A stretch of 35,214 nucleotides of DNA from a virus (IMGVR_UViG_3300034082_002107:1-35214), one strand, 5' to 3'. Positions 1 through 8,051 are shown, counted from the stretch's first letter. Numbers and translations: made by a program. The notes: generated by a model from the sequence alone, not told the origin.

Positions 1-114
1 TAATCTTTTTAACAATTTTTGAGTTAAACTTGATGGTAAACTGTCTTCACTAATTATTTGAAGACCCATTATTTCTCTTACTCTGTTAATTTCACTTAAA
101 ATTTCTTTTTTCAT
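1..114 (-). CDS. Partial leader-peptide protein, C-terminus outside window
   Basis: Only the first 38 codons are in the window. The product starts MKKEILSEINRVREIMGL and continues to I-I-S-E at residues 20-23. This is the same leader style as the PPK2-SleB fusion (LLTEVSKIKNNMGL), with an (I/L)-x-E site matching the T4 prohead-protease consensus. A TATTTAT element lies 4 nt upstream of the ATG. The 995-residue gene ends 12 nt upstream on the same strand. Nothing can be said about the body of the protein. Confidence 0.75.
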   Translation of the reverse strand, partial: MKKEILSEINRVREIMGLQIISEDSLPSSLTQKLLKRL

Positions 115-118
115 GTTA

Positions 119-125
119 ATAAATA
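119..125 (-). promoter_or_regulatory. TATTTAT start-proximal element
   Basis: TATTTAT on the minus strand, 4 nt before the ATG of the partial gene. It belongs to the TATTTAT class that precedes most leader-peptide genes in this window. Confidence 0.5.
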
Positions 126-126
126 T

Positions 127-3114
127 TTATTCATCAGCTTTAATCGCTTCATTTTTAGCCGCTTCATCAAGCCTTCTTATTAAATCATCAGTTTTTTTAA
201 TTTCTTCTTTTACCTGTTGTACTGAAATTTGGTTTTTAATTTTTTCGAATTCTTCACCAAATATTTTTTTACCAACCGCATTTATAAAATCCTTACTCTC
301 GTTGGGGTTATTTTTAAGTCTTTCATAAAGTGAATCGGCCTCTTCAGGAGTATCAACACCCCTATTTTTCATTTCCCATTCAAAGGCTTTCCATTTAGTT
401 TCATCTAAAGGTACTTTAAATATATTTTGAGAAATCTGATTCGCATAAATAAACATTTTATACCCCATATTCAACATGACTGGTGAAAAAATAATAGGTA
501 GTTTTACACCAATCTCCCTAAATATTTTAACCGCAATATTTTTCCATTGGGAGCCAAATTGATTTTTTAACCATTTATCTAAAATATCTTTTCCATAAAC
601 CTGAACTTGTCTCATAAATCTTGGGGTATTTATGATATCATATAAATGTCTTCTTTCAGTCTTTGATAACGATGTCACAAAATTTCTCATTTTTGCGCCA
701 GTATTCGGATTAGCATCTTTAAGCTTATTAAATACTGACAATTCAGCCCAATCACCAAATCCTGACAAGAATTTTTTCTCAAATCCCGGTGTGTCAACTA
801 TAAATGATAACATTGCAGATGCTAAATCAATTTTAGCCATCTCTTCATTTCCAGCTAATTTATTTCGATACGCTGAGTAAACATTTAATCCAATATCAAC
901 AGACATTCTCGACAAAATTGCCAATTCCAATGGAATACCTAAAGCTGAAAATGCTGGAGGAAACACCAACGATGCTAAAAGAACACCTCCCATAGTAATT
1001 TTCCATCCGTGTTCATCCCACCATTCATCAGGACAAGGAATGGTATAATTAACATAACCTGATGGTAATGAAGAATAATATTGACCAACAATATAACCTT
1101 TAAACTCTCTTTGTCCTGAGGCAATTGTTTTTAACTCCTTATTCATACCAGGACAATCCTTAAGTAATTTTTTTATTGTTGATTCAACCACTGAATCTGT
1201 TATGTCGTCAATCGGGTAATCTCCAGTGTCAGTTGTTCCAGCATATAATGAACTCATAATACCCAACTGTGAACCAGGATTTTTAGAAATATGCATTTTA
1301 ACAGCATTTTTAACCAAAGGACTATTCAAATAAAAATCTTTCGAACCAGGTGCCCCTGGTAAATAAGTTTGAATTAAATCGTAATCTTCAGGATAAAATT
1401 GAAGGAGTAAATCTATTTGGTCTTCAGGTAATTTTAAAAACTTAATCATCCATTTACCAACATCACCATTAGTTTCTTTGTTAGCAAAATCTACAACACA
1501 ATTAGGATATAGTGATTCGTTTTCCAACGTATGTTTCATAAAATCAGGAAAACTAGAAAACAAATCATTATCAAAATTAAGACCTCTTCCTCCTTCAGTT
1601 ACAATTTTTCTTCCGTATTTAACTCCATTTACCTCAACAGGTTCTGTACACCATTCTGATAACCAATCAACTAAAGTTTTAACTTGTTCATCGGTTAAAA
1701 TACTAAATACAGGACCTAAATTAATTGTTTGTGGAGGAAGTTCAAACCCCTCACTTTCTAAAGAATATGTCGGTAAATCAGAGTCATCACCTCTACTGTA
1801 AATAGGTATTACTTTACCATTAACATCATAAATACTTATTTTCAAAAACTTGGAGTCTTTAACACTTTTTTCAAACTTTTCTTTTTTATCTTTTTGGGTG
1901 TCACCTTTTTCAGATAAAACATCATCAGGTGGAATGTTCGAATACGCATTGGCTCTCAACCAACTTAACATTAAATCGGAAATTTGATTATAACCGGAAA
2001 TATCTTCCGAACCAACACTCCAAGTTCCTGAACTTGACTTATTAACCAATGACTTTATAATATTATTAATATCATTTTCTTTATTTGGATTAGTTTCATC
2101 AAAACCCATCTCATATCCAAATTTGTAATTTCCGTCATTAATATAATCAGACAAAACTTTATGCCATTTATAAGTTTTACCCCAAGTATATGGAGGTTTA
2201 ACAACATCCTTATCTGACATAAGGCCTAATTGTACTAATGCGTATTGAATATCTAAAATCTTATTCCCATATTCTGGATATCCTTTTTCAGTGTATCCTT
2301 TTAATCCTTGTTGTTCTTGTTTTTCTTTAGTTACAAATTGTGATGGAGAGTACTGATATTGTATTAGACTAGATAATTTAAATTTATCAATTAAATCTTT
2401 CCAATTTGGTTGTATTGGTGGTTGGTAATTAAAACTTTTTGGATTTTTATTATATTGTTTTAATTTTTTTTCCCAAACTTCGTAATCAACTAATAAAATT
2501 AATGGACCATACTTATCCACATTATATTTAAAATCTTTTACTTCTGTTGGAGTTGATATTGTGTTATCTTTAAAGCTTAAACTAGATTTAAATACTTTTG
2601 GATTTTTATTAATTAAGTTTTTTAACTCTTCTAAAGATAACTGTGAAACTTTTTCAGCAAAAACAGTTATGATATTGTCTTTACTTGTACCCGCACTAAC
2701 TCGAGCCTCACCTTTACCAGTGTTAGATTCATATAATTTAATTAATTGCTCAATTGAGTATTTTCTAAGGGTTTCTTTGGTTAAAACTTGTGGTTTTGAT
2801 GTTGTTTGTGGATTTGGATTGTTAATTGATGGAGTTTTAGAATAAAATGATGGGTAGTTTGATTGTAAACTATTACAAAATTTATCAACACTTTCCTTAT
2901 TTTTTGGTGCAAATCCTGACCATGTGTAATTTCTTGGTTGCATTTTACAATTTGTAATTGCGTCCTTATAAACGGGATTTTTTGGGACTCTATTTGGGTC
3001 CGGTTGTTCCGATAATATTTTAACCTTAGAAATATTTTCAGACAAGGTTTCTTTATTATCGTATTTCATCAATAACAAAACCCTCTCTAATAATTCTTTT
3101 TGATTCTTTTCCAT
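127..3114 (-). CDS. Large (995 aa) leader-peptide protein of unknown function, probable virion cargo
   Basis: The N-terminus (ELLERVLLLMKYDNKETLSE, then VKILSEQ) has two L-S-E sites, at residues 24-26 and 34-36, like the other leader proteins. Most of the body is low-complexity-poor and unrecognised. A stretch near residues 283-300 (YGNKILDIQYALVQLGL) vaguely recalls peptidoglycan-binding type 1 repeats, which is weak. Residues 705-735 are a long hydrophobic segment with Gly and Pro, and a second hydrophobic patch lies near the C-terminus, so it may insert in a membrane. The gene follows the 83-residue Gly-rich gene by 3 nt and is probably co-transcribed with it. Size and leader fit an injected or internal virion protein (inference). 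The gene is certain; the function is unknown. Confidence 0.8.
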   Translation of the reverse strand: MEKNQKELLERVLLLMKYDNKETLSENISKVKILSEQPDPNRVPKNPVYKDAITNCKMQPRNYTWSGFAPKNKESVDKFCNSLQSNYPSFYSKTPSINNPNPQTTSKPQVLTKETLRKYSIEQLIKLYESNTGKGEARVSAGTSKDNIITVFAEKVSQLSLEELKNLINKNPKVFKSSLSFKDNTISTPTEVKDFKYNVDKYGPLILLVDYEVWEKKLKQYNKNPKSFNYQPPIQPNWKDLIDKFKLSSLIQYQYSPSQFVTKEKQEQQGLKGYTEKGYPEYGNKILDIQYALVQLGLMSDKDVVKPPYTWGKTYKWHKVLSDYINDGNYKFGYEMGFDETNPNKENDINNIIKSLVNKSSSGTWSVGSEDISGYNQISDLMLSWLRANAYSNIPPDDVLSEKGDTQKDKKEKFEKSVKDSKFLKISIYDVNGKVIPIYSRGDDSDLPTYSLESEGFELPPQTINLGPVFSILTDEQVKTLVDWLSEWCTEPVEVNGVKYGRKIVTEGGRGLNFDNDLFSSFPDFMKHTLENESLYPNCVVDFANKETNGDVGKWMIKFLKLPEDQIDLLLQFYPEDYDLIQTYLPGAPGSKDFYLNSPLVKNAVKMHISKNPGSQLGIMSSLYAGTTDTGDYPIDDITDSVVESTIKKLLKDCPGMNKELKTIASGQREFKGYIVGQYYSSLPSGYVNYTIPCPDEWWDEHGWKITMGGVLLASLVFPPAFSALGIPLELAILSRMSVDIGLNVYSAYRNKLAGNEEMAKIDLASAMLSFIVDTPGFEKKFLSGFGDWAELSVFNKLKDANPNTGAKMRNFVTSLSKTERRHLYDIINTPRFMRQVQVYGKDILDKWLKNQFGSQWKNIAVKIFREIGVKLPIIFSPVMLNMGYKMFIYANQISQNIFKVPLDETKWKAFEWEMKNRGVDTPEEADSLYERLKNNPNESKDFINAVGKKIFGEEFEKIKNQISVQQVKEEIKKTDDLIRRLDEAAKNEAIKADE

Positions 3115-3117
3115 TTT

Positions 3118-3369
3118 TTACCAAACTTGATTTGCGGGACCTCTTTTAATACCTGTTTCCCATTTTTCACCTGCTTTACCTAACATATTAGCTTTACCTC
3201 TTACGGTTGCGTAAAGTTCATTCCAATTAGAACCTCTTTTATTTGTGTTTCCACCACCACCTCCACCAGCAGCTGCGTCCTGTTCGCCTAATTCATCTTT
3301 CTTACCTTTTTTACTATCGGTAGTCAGATTTTTAAGCAAATCAATTATATAGTCAACGTCCTGTATCAT
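3118..3369 (-). CDS. Small Gly-rich protein, first gene of pair with the 995-aa protein
   Basis: 83 residues. The N-terminus is a helical MIQDVDYIIDLLKNL segment, followed by a Lys-rich stretch, an Ala/Gly run (AAAGGGGGG) and a conserved-looking basic C-terminus (NWNELYATVRGKANMLGK, ending GPANQVW). The 3-nt gap to the large downstream gene and the TATTTAT element 6 nt before the ATG make this the first gene of a two-gene operon. The Gly run may be a flexible hinge. No named family is recognised with certainty. Confidence 0.7.
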   Translation of the reverse strand: MIQDVDYIIDLLKNLTTDSKKGKKDELGEQDAAAGGGGGGNTNKRGSNWNELYATVRGKANMLGKAGEKWETGIKRGPANQVW

Positions 3370-3375
3370 TTTTTT

Positions 3376-3382
3376 ATAAATA
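3376..3382 (-). promoter_or_regulatory. TATTTAT start-proximal element
   Basis: Lies 6 nt upstream of the start of the Gly-rich gene. It sits back to back with the TATATTTG element of the divergent lipoprotein gene, so this 52-nt gap shows both promoter classes side by side. Confidence 0.5.
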
Positions 3383-3408
3383 TCTTTGGTTAGATAAAAA
3401 AGTGTAGT

Positions 3409-3416
3409 TATATTTG
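3409..3416 (+). promoter_or_regulatory. Bacteroidota-type -7 promoter element (TATATTTG)
   Basis: TATATTTG ends 5 nt before the ATG at 3422 and matches the known Bacteroidota -7 consensus TAnnTTTG. At the usual spacing the transcript would start at or next to the ATG, giving a leaderless or near-leaderless mRNA. Confidence 0.6.
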
Positions 3417-3421
3417 TATAT

Positions 3422-3907
3422 ATGAAACAATTACTTTATTTACTATTATTATCAGTGACATTCTTATCTTGTGAAAGATATGAACAACCTACTTACCCAT
3501 CATTATCAGGTAACTATGTAATTGATGTTATTACAGTTTCAACCAATTCTTACACCGATGTATTATACCCTGGTGATACACTATTCCTAAATGATACTAA
3601 TTTTCCAATGGATACAATCGCTGTTGGTTTTACAAAATTAAGTTTTAATAATACACATATGGGATTTAATATTGTCGAAAACCAATGGGGTGACTATTAC
3701 TTCCAAGATAAATTTCCATACACCTGTACTAATTTTGAATATCAAGGGAATGGATTTTTTTGGGTTATGATTAATGGTATACAATATTCATTTGATATTG
3801 TTGAAGATGGTCTTGAAAATTTAATTATTCGTTCTAAAACAGGTAGATTTAGAGATTCCAACAATAATGAAATGGAATTAACATTTACTATGACTATGGT
3901 ATATTAG
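3422..3907 (+). CDS. Lipoprotein, unknown function
   Basis: 161 residues with a clear lipoprotein signal: a positive start (MK), the hydrophobic core LLYLLLLSVTFL, and the lipobox L-S-C at residues 15-17, so Cys17 would be lipidated. The mature part is rich in Asn, Thr and aromatic residues and looks beta-stranded, like many Bacteroidota surface or periplasmic lipoproteins. Phage lipoproteins are often superinfection-exclusion factors; here that is only a possibility. The gene stands alone on the plus strand with its own host-type promoter. Its stop codon interlocks with the stop of the convergent gene (TTAG). Confidence 0.8.
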   Translation: MKQLLYLLLLSVTFLSCERYEQPTYPSLSGNYVIDVITVSTNSYTDVLYPGDTLFLNDTNFPMDTIAVGFTKLSFNNTHMGFNIVENQWGDYYFQDKFPYTCTNFEYQGNGFFWVMINGIQYSFDIVEDGLENLIIRSKTGRFRDSNNNEMELTFTMTMVY

Positions 3908-4239
3908 AATAAAAACGAAGGTGGGATTTTTTTTGGATTTAATTTATAATACTCATCCATAAAGTCCTTTAATTCACTTTTGTCTACCTCGTACTCTTTT
4001 TCGTCTGACGCTTCTTCATCAATAATTAATTCGTCAGTATCTTCTTCATATATAATTGGGAAATCACTTGATTCGTAATCATAGTTTTCCAAAATGAAAA
4101 AACCGGACTTTTCAACAAAGTCCAGTTCAAATTCATGTTCTCTTATTTCGTCCTCACCATCCTCGTTTAATCTGAAACTAACTTGTATAATTTCAGATTT
4201 TGGATTGTAATAGTAATCAACGATTTCCTTAATTTTCAT
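3904..4239 (-). CDS. Acidic hypothetical protein
   Basis: 111 residues from MKIKEIVDYYYNPK. A longer reading frame exists, but this start is chosen because it lies 4 nt after the stop of the upstream gene and has AAGGA just ahead of it. The first half looks like beta strands (EIIQVSFRLNEDGE); the second half is very acidic (EEDTDELIIDEE). No known fold is recognised. It is probably translated from the same message as the cysteine-knuckle gene. Confidence 0.65.
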   Translation of the reverse strand: MKIKEIVDYYYNPKSEIIQVSFRLNEDGEDEIREHEFELDFVEKSGFFILENYDYESSDFPIIYEEDTDELIIDEEASDEKEYEVDKSELKDFMDEYYKLNPKKIPPSFLF

Positions 4240-4243
4240 TTCC

Positions 4244-4711
4244 TTAAATGATTTTCTTGAACCACTTAAGTGATTCATTGATTTGTTCTTGTACTAACGA
4301 AGCTTTTGATTTTACTTTAATACCTTCTTCAATTTCTTCCATAGTATATTTTTTACTTGAGCATTGTTCGCATTGTTCTCCCTCTTTCATTTCACCACCA
4401 CACTGTTCACATTGTTCTCCTTCACTCATAGATGAACACTGTTCACACATTTCACCTTCATATAAACCACTACATTGTTCACAAACTTTTTTAAGTTTTC
4501 TATTAACTTCTGTATTAGTATATTCCTTAACTTCACCCATATTAGATACTGTAATTCCTTTTTTATCTCGATTTAAATCCTCGACATTTAAAGGAGTTTC
4601 ATTTGGGACATTATTTCCTCTAGTAACATATCCATCATATTGACTTCTATGTTTACTCTGTATTGATTCTTTTTCTTCTTTAGTAATATTCAAAAAAAAT
4701 GCGTTTTTCAT
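4244..4711 (-). CDS. Leader-peptide protein with four C-E-Q-C knuckles (zinc-ribbon-like)
   Basis: 155 residues. The leader LNITKEEKESIQSKHRSQ matches the 'LTEEEK.SI' type also found at 23637-24053. The middle part carries four CEQC motifs separated by Gly/Glu-rich loops (GLYEGEM, SMSEGEQ, GGEMKEGEQ), which would make two four-Cys zinc ribbons. The C-terminus is a predicted helix (INESLKWFKKII). Zinc ribbons often bind nucleic acid or protein; no target can be inferred. A TATTTAT element lies 16 nt upstream of the ATG. It is probably co-transcribed with the acidic gene downstream. Confidence 0.8.
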   Translation of the reverse strand: MKNAFFLNITKEEKESIQSKHRSQYDGYVTRGNNVPNETPLNVEDLNRDKKGITVSNMGEVKEYTNTEVNRKLKKVCEQCSGLYEGEMCEQCSSMSEGEQCEQCGGEMKEGEQCEQCSSKKYTMEEIEEGIKVKSKASLVQEQINESLKWFKKII

Positions 4712-4727
4712 ATATATTGTTTTCTAA

Positions 4728-4734
4728 ATAAATA
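4728..4734 (-). promoter_or_regulatory. TATTTAT element, long-spacing class
   Basis: TATTTAT 16 nt upstream of the cysteine-knuckle gene start. Spacings in this window fall into two groups, 4-8 nt and 14-17 nt; this is the second group. Confidence 0.45.
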
Positions 4735-4774
4735 TATGGTTGATTGAATAATATTAATTTATTATACTTTACAC

Positions 4775-5284
4775 ATGGAAAAACCTTATCAACTATTACA
4801 ACCAGTTTTTAAAGACCATCGTGGGTCTTTTACCCCAATTAAACTTTCTGACAAGTGGGTTCAATCAAATATTAGCATAAACGACGATATATTTGTCTTC
4901 CGTGGATTACATTATCAAGATGACCCGATGGCTCAAACCAAGTTGGTTTCAGTTATTCAGGGAAAACTAATTGATTTTGTTATTAACTTGGATAAAGACA
5001 GTGAAGACTTTGGTAAACTTGAGACATTTGTTTTAACTTCAGGTGAATCAGTATATGTACCAAAAGGTTATGCTCACGGATTTTTAACACTTCAAAGTGG
5101 GACAATTGTTAACTACTTAGTAGATAATGATTATTCTAAAGAACATGAAGGATGTATTCAATGGGATACCGTAGAAGAAGTAAAAGATATTATCACCAAA
5201 TACATGAGAGGATTTAACTTTAAAGTTAGAATTAGTGATAAAGACACTGAAGGAATCACATTAGAAGAATATAAAAACAAATGA
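4775..5284 (+). CDS. rfbC: dTDP-4-dehydrorhamnose 3,5-epimerase-like (RmlC/cupin)
   Basis: 169 residues, close to the usual RmlC length of about 180. Signature blocks appear in order: DHRGSFT, FRGLHYQ (catalytic-base His), KLVSVIQGKLIDFVINL, VYVPKGYAHGF, and YLVDNDYSKEHEG near the substrate-binding end. RmlC epimerises C3 and C5 of a dTDP-6-deoxy-4-ketohexose in rhamnose or related sugar synthesis. In a phage it may feed modification of host surface glycans, which is inference. Its stop overlaps the start of the next gene (ATGA), so the two are translationally coupled. Confidence 0.85.
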   Translation: MEKPYQLLQPVFKDHRGSFTPIKLSDKWVQSNISINDDIFVFRGLHYQDDPMAQTKLVSVIQGKLIDFVINLDKDSEDFGKLETFVLTSGESVYVPKGYAHGFLTLQSGTIVNYLVDNDYSKEHEGCIQWDTVEEVKDIITKYMRGFNFKVRISDKDTEGITLEEYKNK

Positions 5285-5517
5285 CAAAAGAAGAAGTTGA
5301 AGAATTGGCGGAAGGTGCAATTCTATTAGACGGATTTGACGACTGTATTACAGGAGTTGTTGAAGAGTTTGGTAATGGTATAAGAATACTTTATTCACGT
5401 GATAAAATACTTGAGTCATTACAAAAAGATATGTCTTATGAAGATGCTTTAGAATATTATTACTACAATATTGTTGGTGGACACTTCGGTGAAAGAAATC
5501 CTTTGTTTTTACTTTAG
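5281..5517 (+). CDS. Conserved phage protein, function unknown
   Basis: 78 residues with the pattern 'LLDGFDDCITGVVEEFGNG', then 'RILYSRDKILE' and a closing 'GGHFGERNPLFLL'. I recognise this as a common small protein of phage genomes, often with DGFDDAI and VGE/TP variants, and no assigned function. It overlaps the RmlC-like gene by 4 nt (ATGA). Its stop interlocks with the convergent gene's stop (TTAG at 5514-5517). Confidence 0.75.
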   Translation: MTKEEVEELAEGAILLDGFDDCITGVVEEFGNGIRILYSRDKILESLQKDMSYEDALEYYYYNIVGGHFGERNPLFLL

Positions 5518-6116
5518 AAGTAATTTGCGTAAAACGAAATAATTTTTGGTGCGTATCTTCTTAAAGCAGAATTAATGTTTTCCACTGTCACTTCTTTATT
5601 TTCATCTTCAAGTATACTGATTACTCCGTTTACCATTTCACCTTGGGTCTTATCAGCCATATCAACTAATTCATCAAACGCTTCGTTAGTATCATTATAC
5701 TTGTGTTCGTGAGCCAATCTTTCTTTACCCATATAAAGATATGGTGCTGCCGCAAACATATTAACAACACCAGCTTCTCTTAATTTATTTAAATATTTTT
5801 TTATAAACAACATGTTGAAATGTTTTACTAACATCGCATGTTGTGTTAAATCTGTTGATTTATTTTCTTTAATATTTTTTTTCATTTTTCTTTCTCTCAT
5901 TTCATCAAACTCAGATTCATACATCCATTTATCTTCATCCAATAAATAAAGACTTGACCCATTGTCCCATTTAACAACATACTGAACAAATCCAGGTCCT
6001 TTTTGTATTCCTTTAACAGTTCCTCTATCACCAAAAGATAATTGAGGTTCACCTAAAAGTTCAATGATAACAATTCTATCATCAGGTTTAAGTTCAGGAT
6101 TTAATTTCTTACTCAT
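5514..6116 (-). CDS. Protein with DUF4314-like N-terminal domain
   Basis: 200 residues. Residues 10-65 (DDRIVIIELLGEP, GDRGTVKGI, VKWDNGSSLYLLDEDKW) match the small beta-barrel seen in DUF4314-type proteins (family match from memory). The remainder is helical, with a basic MRERKMKKNIKEN stretch in the middle, possibly a domain boundary. It carries no capsid-type leader. It is divergent from the membrane protein gene at 6132, and only 15 nt separate the two start codons. Confidence 0.7.
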   Translation of the reverse strand: MSKKLNPELKPDDRIVIIELLGEPQLSFGDRGTVKGIQKGPGFVQYVVKWDNGSSLYLLDEDKWMYESEFDEMRERKMKKNIKENKSTDLTQHAMLVKHFNMLFIKKYLNKLREAGVVNMFAAAPYLYMGKERLAHEHKYNDTNEAFDELVDMADKTQGEMVNGVISILEDENKEVTVENINSALRRYAPKIISFYANYF

Positions 6117-6131
6117 ATATTTATAAATATA
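6117..6131. promoter_or_regulatory. Divergent 15-bp intergenic with overlapping TATTTAT elements on both strands
   Basis: The whole gap between two divergent ATGs is a near-palindrome containing TATTTAT on the plus strand (6118-6124) and on the minus strand (6123-6129). Each element lies 6-7 nt before its ATG. Confidence 0.6.
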
Positions 6132-6755
6132 ATGAAATATCTAATTAAAGAATCTCAAAAGCAAATTATCCTTGAAGCAATAAATGATAGGATTAAAGAA
6201 GTTCAAGAAGATGGTGTTGAACTAACTAAAAAGATTGTTGAAGACACTAAATCACATGCTTCAATAAACTTAAAGATGATGCTTACATGGGGTGCTGCAA
6301 TTGGAGGGTTTATGGGTCCAATTATGCAATGGTTAAATGGACAAGTACCAGAGTTAACAGAAAAAGATTCATCATTGATTGCTGCCGGTATTGCGTCAGT
6401 AATATTCTTTCAAGAAAGAAGTTTTATCAACAAATCAATTATTAAAAAGATTAAAGAAGATGGACTTGAAGAACCATTTAAATTGGGAGCAATTAAAGCC
6501 AATCAACTTAAAACTGTTTTGGCAGGTTTTTTAAAGAGTTTGAATTTATCAGCATTTACTGTAACAAATATGTTAAGTTACGCATTCTTGGTTCCAGTCA
6601 TACCAATGATATATGATGCCGTTTCTGAAGGTGTGTGGGATATGAGAGATACTGAAATGTTAGTTAAATCATTATCGGCGTTTGGATTGATAACAATTTC
6701 AGGTAATTTCTTAAAACGACTTATGGATTTAATCGTTGATAGGATTACTAAATAA
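6132..6755 (+). CDS. Leader-peptide membrane protein
   Basis: 207 residues. It begins MKYLIKESQKQIILEAIND, a variant of the 'MKYIITESQ' leader. It has about four hydrophobic segments: near residues 51-68 (TWGAAIGGFMGPIMQWL), 80-93, 137-160 (TVTNMLSYAFLVPVIPMIY) and 176-195. It is an integral membrane protein, unless the hydrophobic parts are buried in the virion. A membrane protein with a virion leader would fit an injected channel or exclusion factor (inference). It starts 7 nt after a TATTTAT element and ends in an 8-nt overlap with the convergent cupin gene. Confidence 0.75.
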   Translation: MKYLIKESQKQIILEAINDRIKEVQEDGVELTKKIVEDTKSHASINLKMMLTWGAAIGGFMGPIMQWLNGQVPELTEKDSSLIAAGIASVIFFQERSFINKSIIKKIKEDGLEEPFKLGAIKANQLKTVLAGFLKSLNLSAFTVTNMLSYAFLVPVIPMIYDAVSEGVWDMRDTEMLVKSLSAFGLITISGNFLKRLMDLIVDRITK

Positions 6756-7014
6756 AATCAATTTTTAATTCTAAATCAGACGTTCCTCTGAATATTCTGT
6801 GATAAGTCCCTTCAGGGATTAATAATACTTGTCCTTCAGTTAACTCTATTGGTAATTGATTATCCATTTGGAATTTCCATCCTTTACCCTGTACTACTTC
6901 AATCAATCTATCTTCTCTATCACGATGCCATTGTAGTTCACCACTATCAACATCTGATTTAAAAACTCTAATCTTTGAAGTTTCTGTTAGTTTTCTATCT
7001 TTATACGGTTTCAT
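6748..7014 (-). CDS. Small cupin-like phage protein
   Basis: 88 residues from MKPYKDRK. Upstream in-frame codons overlap the previous gene and are rejected. Residues 27-88 form a cupin-like beta barrel: WHRDREDRLIEVVQGKGW, then Q.D...PIELTEGQVLLIPEGTYHRI. His residues at WHRD and TYHR could hold a metal, as in other small cupins. It is a conserved phage hypothetical with no known substrate. It lies 1 nt downstream of the DUF5872-like gene, in the operon 7806-6748. Confidence 0.75.
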   Translation of the reverse strand: MKPYKDRKLTETSKIRVFKSDVDSGELQWHRDREDRLIEVVQGKGWKFQMDNQLPIELTEGQVLLIPEGTYHRIFRGTSDLELKIDFI

Positions 7015-7015
7015 A

Positions 7016-7615
7016 TTACCAAAATCCTGGATAAGTTTTACCACCCCACAAATAACCAAAACGGTTTAAACGACATGCCCAATAACCAGCACTCAATCTA
7101 TCTTTCTTTTTAGAACACTGATGTCTTGCGGCAAATGATTTACGAGCTTTAGGATTTGACACCTTAGCAGTTAAACCACCTTTAACATCGCCAAATGAAA
7201 TTTTCTTAACTCTACCTGTTGATGGGTTTTTAACATAGACAACATATTTCTTACCACCACCACTATTTCTTCTTGGTTTACCAAGTTCAACTTTCTTTCC
7301 GTTATACTCAGCTTCAGAAATAAATGATTCTTCCATCGGAGTATCCAAGTAAACAACTCTACCACTTGATAATCTAACTTGTGTTCCAAAATCAGATTCA
7401 ACAAGTTCAACATCATCCTCATTTAATTCAACCATTCCTTCATAATATAACTCACGAGCTTCGTTAATAACATTAAAGAATTCCTCAGAACCAAATCTAA
7501 AGATATTATCATTCAATGGAATTTCATTTGTTATATGATAATTAAGGTGTTCCGAAATAAGTGGTTTTTCTACTGATTCTGTAAGAACTTTTTTGATTAG
7601 TTTTTTGATATTCAT
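7016..7615 (-). CDS. Leader-peptide protein with DUF5872-like C-terminal domain
   Basis: 199 residues. The leader NIKKLIKKVLTESVEKPLISE has candidate cleavage sites L-T-E (11-13) and I-S-E (20-22). The C-terminal ~95 residues start at AEYNGKKVELGKPRR, continue through KISFGDVKGGLTAKVSNP and AARHQCSKKKDRLSAGYWACR, and end in a Gly/Trp tail. This block is very conserved in phage contigs and I recall it as DUF5872. Two Cys and a His could bind metal. Its start overlaps the stop of the upstream small membrane gene (ATGA), so translation is coupled. Confidence 0.8.
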   Translation of the reverse strand: MNIKKLIKKVLTESVEKPLISEHLNYHITNEIPLNDNIFRFGSEEFFNVINEARELYYEGMVELNEDDVELVESDFGTQVRLSSGRVVYLDTPMEESFISEAEYNGKKVELGKPRRNSGGGKKYVVYVKNPSTGRVKKISFGDVKGGLTAKVSNPKARKSFAARHQCSKKKDRLSAGYWACRLNRFGYLWGGKTYPGFW

Positions 7616-7806
7616 TTTTTAGTTCGTAATGAGAAATACAACCCAAAGAATAATGCTGAAATACAATAGAAAATTCCTGTGGTAATCCAATAAGAACTTG
7701 TGTAGTCTAAAATTACTTTGAACATTATGTCGAATCCTAGTGGATTGAAAAACATTGCGAGCATAAGGCAATAAGTGGCAACATTTTCCTTTAGAATTCG
7801 TTTCAT
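7612..7806 (-). CDS. Small two-helix membrane protein
   Basis: 64 residues from MKRILKENVATYC; a start three codons earlier (MTK) is equally possible. MKRILKEN resembles the short leader of the gene at 33052 (IKRILREE). Two hydrophobic segments follow: ATYCLMLAMFFNPLGF and WITTGIFYCISALFFGLYF. It ends in a basic RTKK tail. It heads the operon with the DUF5872-like and cupin genes; its upstream region holds a 15-nt palindrome and a TATTTAT element. It could be a holin-type or leader-tagged membrane peptide, unproven. Confidence 0.65.
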   Translation of the reverse strand: MKRILKENVATYCLMLAMFFNPLGFDIMFKVILDYTSSYWITTGIFYCISALFFGLYFSLRTKK

Positions 7807-7841
7807 TTTCGTCATTATCCATTAACGTGGGTTTAAAGTTT

Positions 7842-7856
7842 ATGAACAAAGTTCAT
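7842..7856. promoter_or_regulatory. 15-nt perfect inverted repeat (possible operator)
   Basis: ATGAACAAAGTTCAT, with 6-bp arms around AAA, lies in the 112-nt divergent gap between the small membrane gene (minus) and the 43-aa gene (plus). It sits between the minus gene and its TATTTAT element at 7864-7870, where a repressor could act. Confidence 0.35.
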
Positions 7857-7863
7857 TTTATTT

Positions 7864-7870
7864 ATAAATA
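7864..7870 (-). promoter_or_regulatory. TATTTAT element of the 7806-6748 operon
   Basis: TATTTAT on the minus strand about 57 nt upstream of the small membrane gene, farther than for any other gene, leaving room for a real 5' leader that contains the palindrome. Confidence 0.4.
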
Positions 7871-7918
7871 TTAATTTTTTTAAAAAACTTATATACTTAT
7901 TGCTAAATAAATGAAATA

Positions 7919-8050
7919 ATGGCAGCTAAATCAACAGGTTCAACGAAGTTATCATTCGGAGTTAAAAAATCAGGTAAATCATCAAAGAAATTTACATCCA
8001 ATAAAAGGAGTAAGAATTACAAAAAACCTTACAAAGGACAAGGGAGATAA
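7919..8050 (+). CDS. Very basic 43-aa phage protein
   Basis: Starts MAAKSTGSTKLSFGVKKSGK and ends KKPYKGQGR. It contains about a dozen Lys or Arg residues, almost no acidic residues and no Cys. I recognise the pattern 'LSFG.(R/K)..GK..K......YKGQGR' as a common small protein of T4-like and metagenomic phages with no known function. Its charge suggests nucleic-acid binding or DNA condensation in the head (inference). Its stop is followed after 1 nt by the ATG of the next gene, so they form an operon. Confidence 0.75.
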   Translation: MAAKSTGSTKLSFGVKKSGKSSKKFTSNKRSKNYKKPYKGQGR

Positions 8051-8051
8051 A

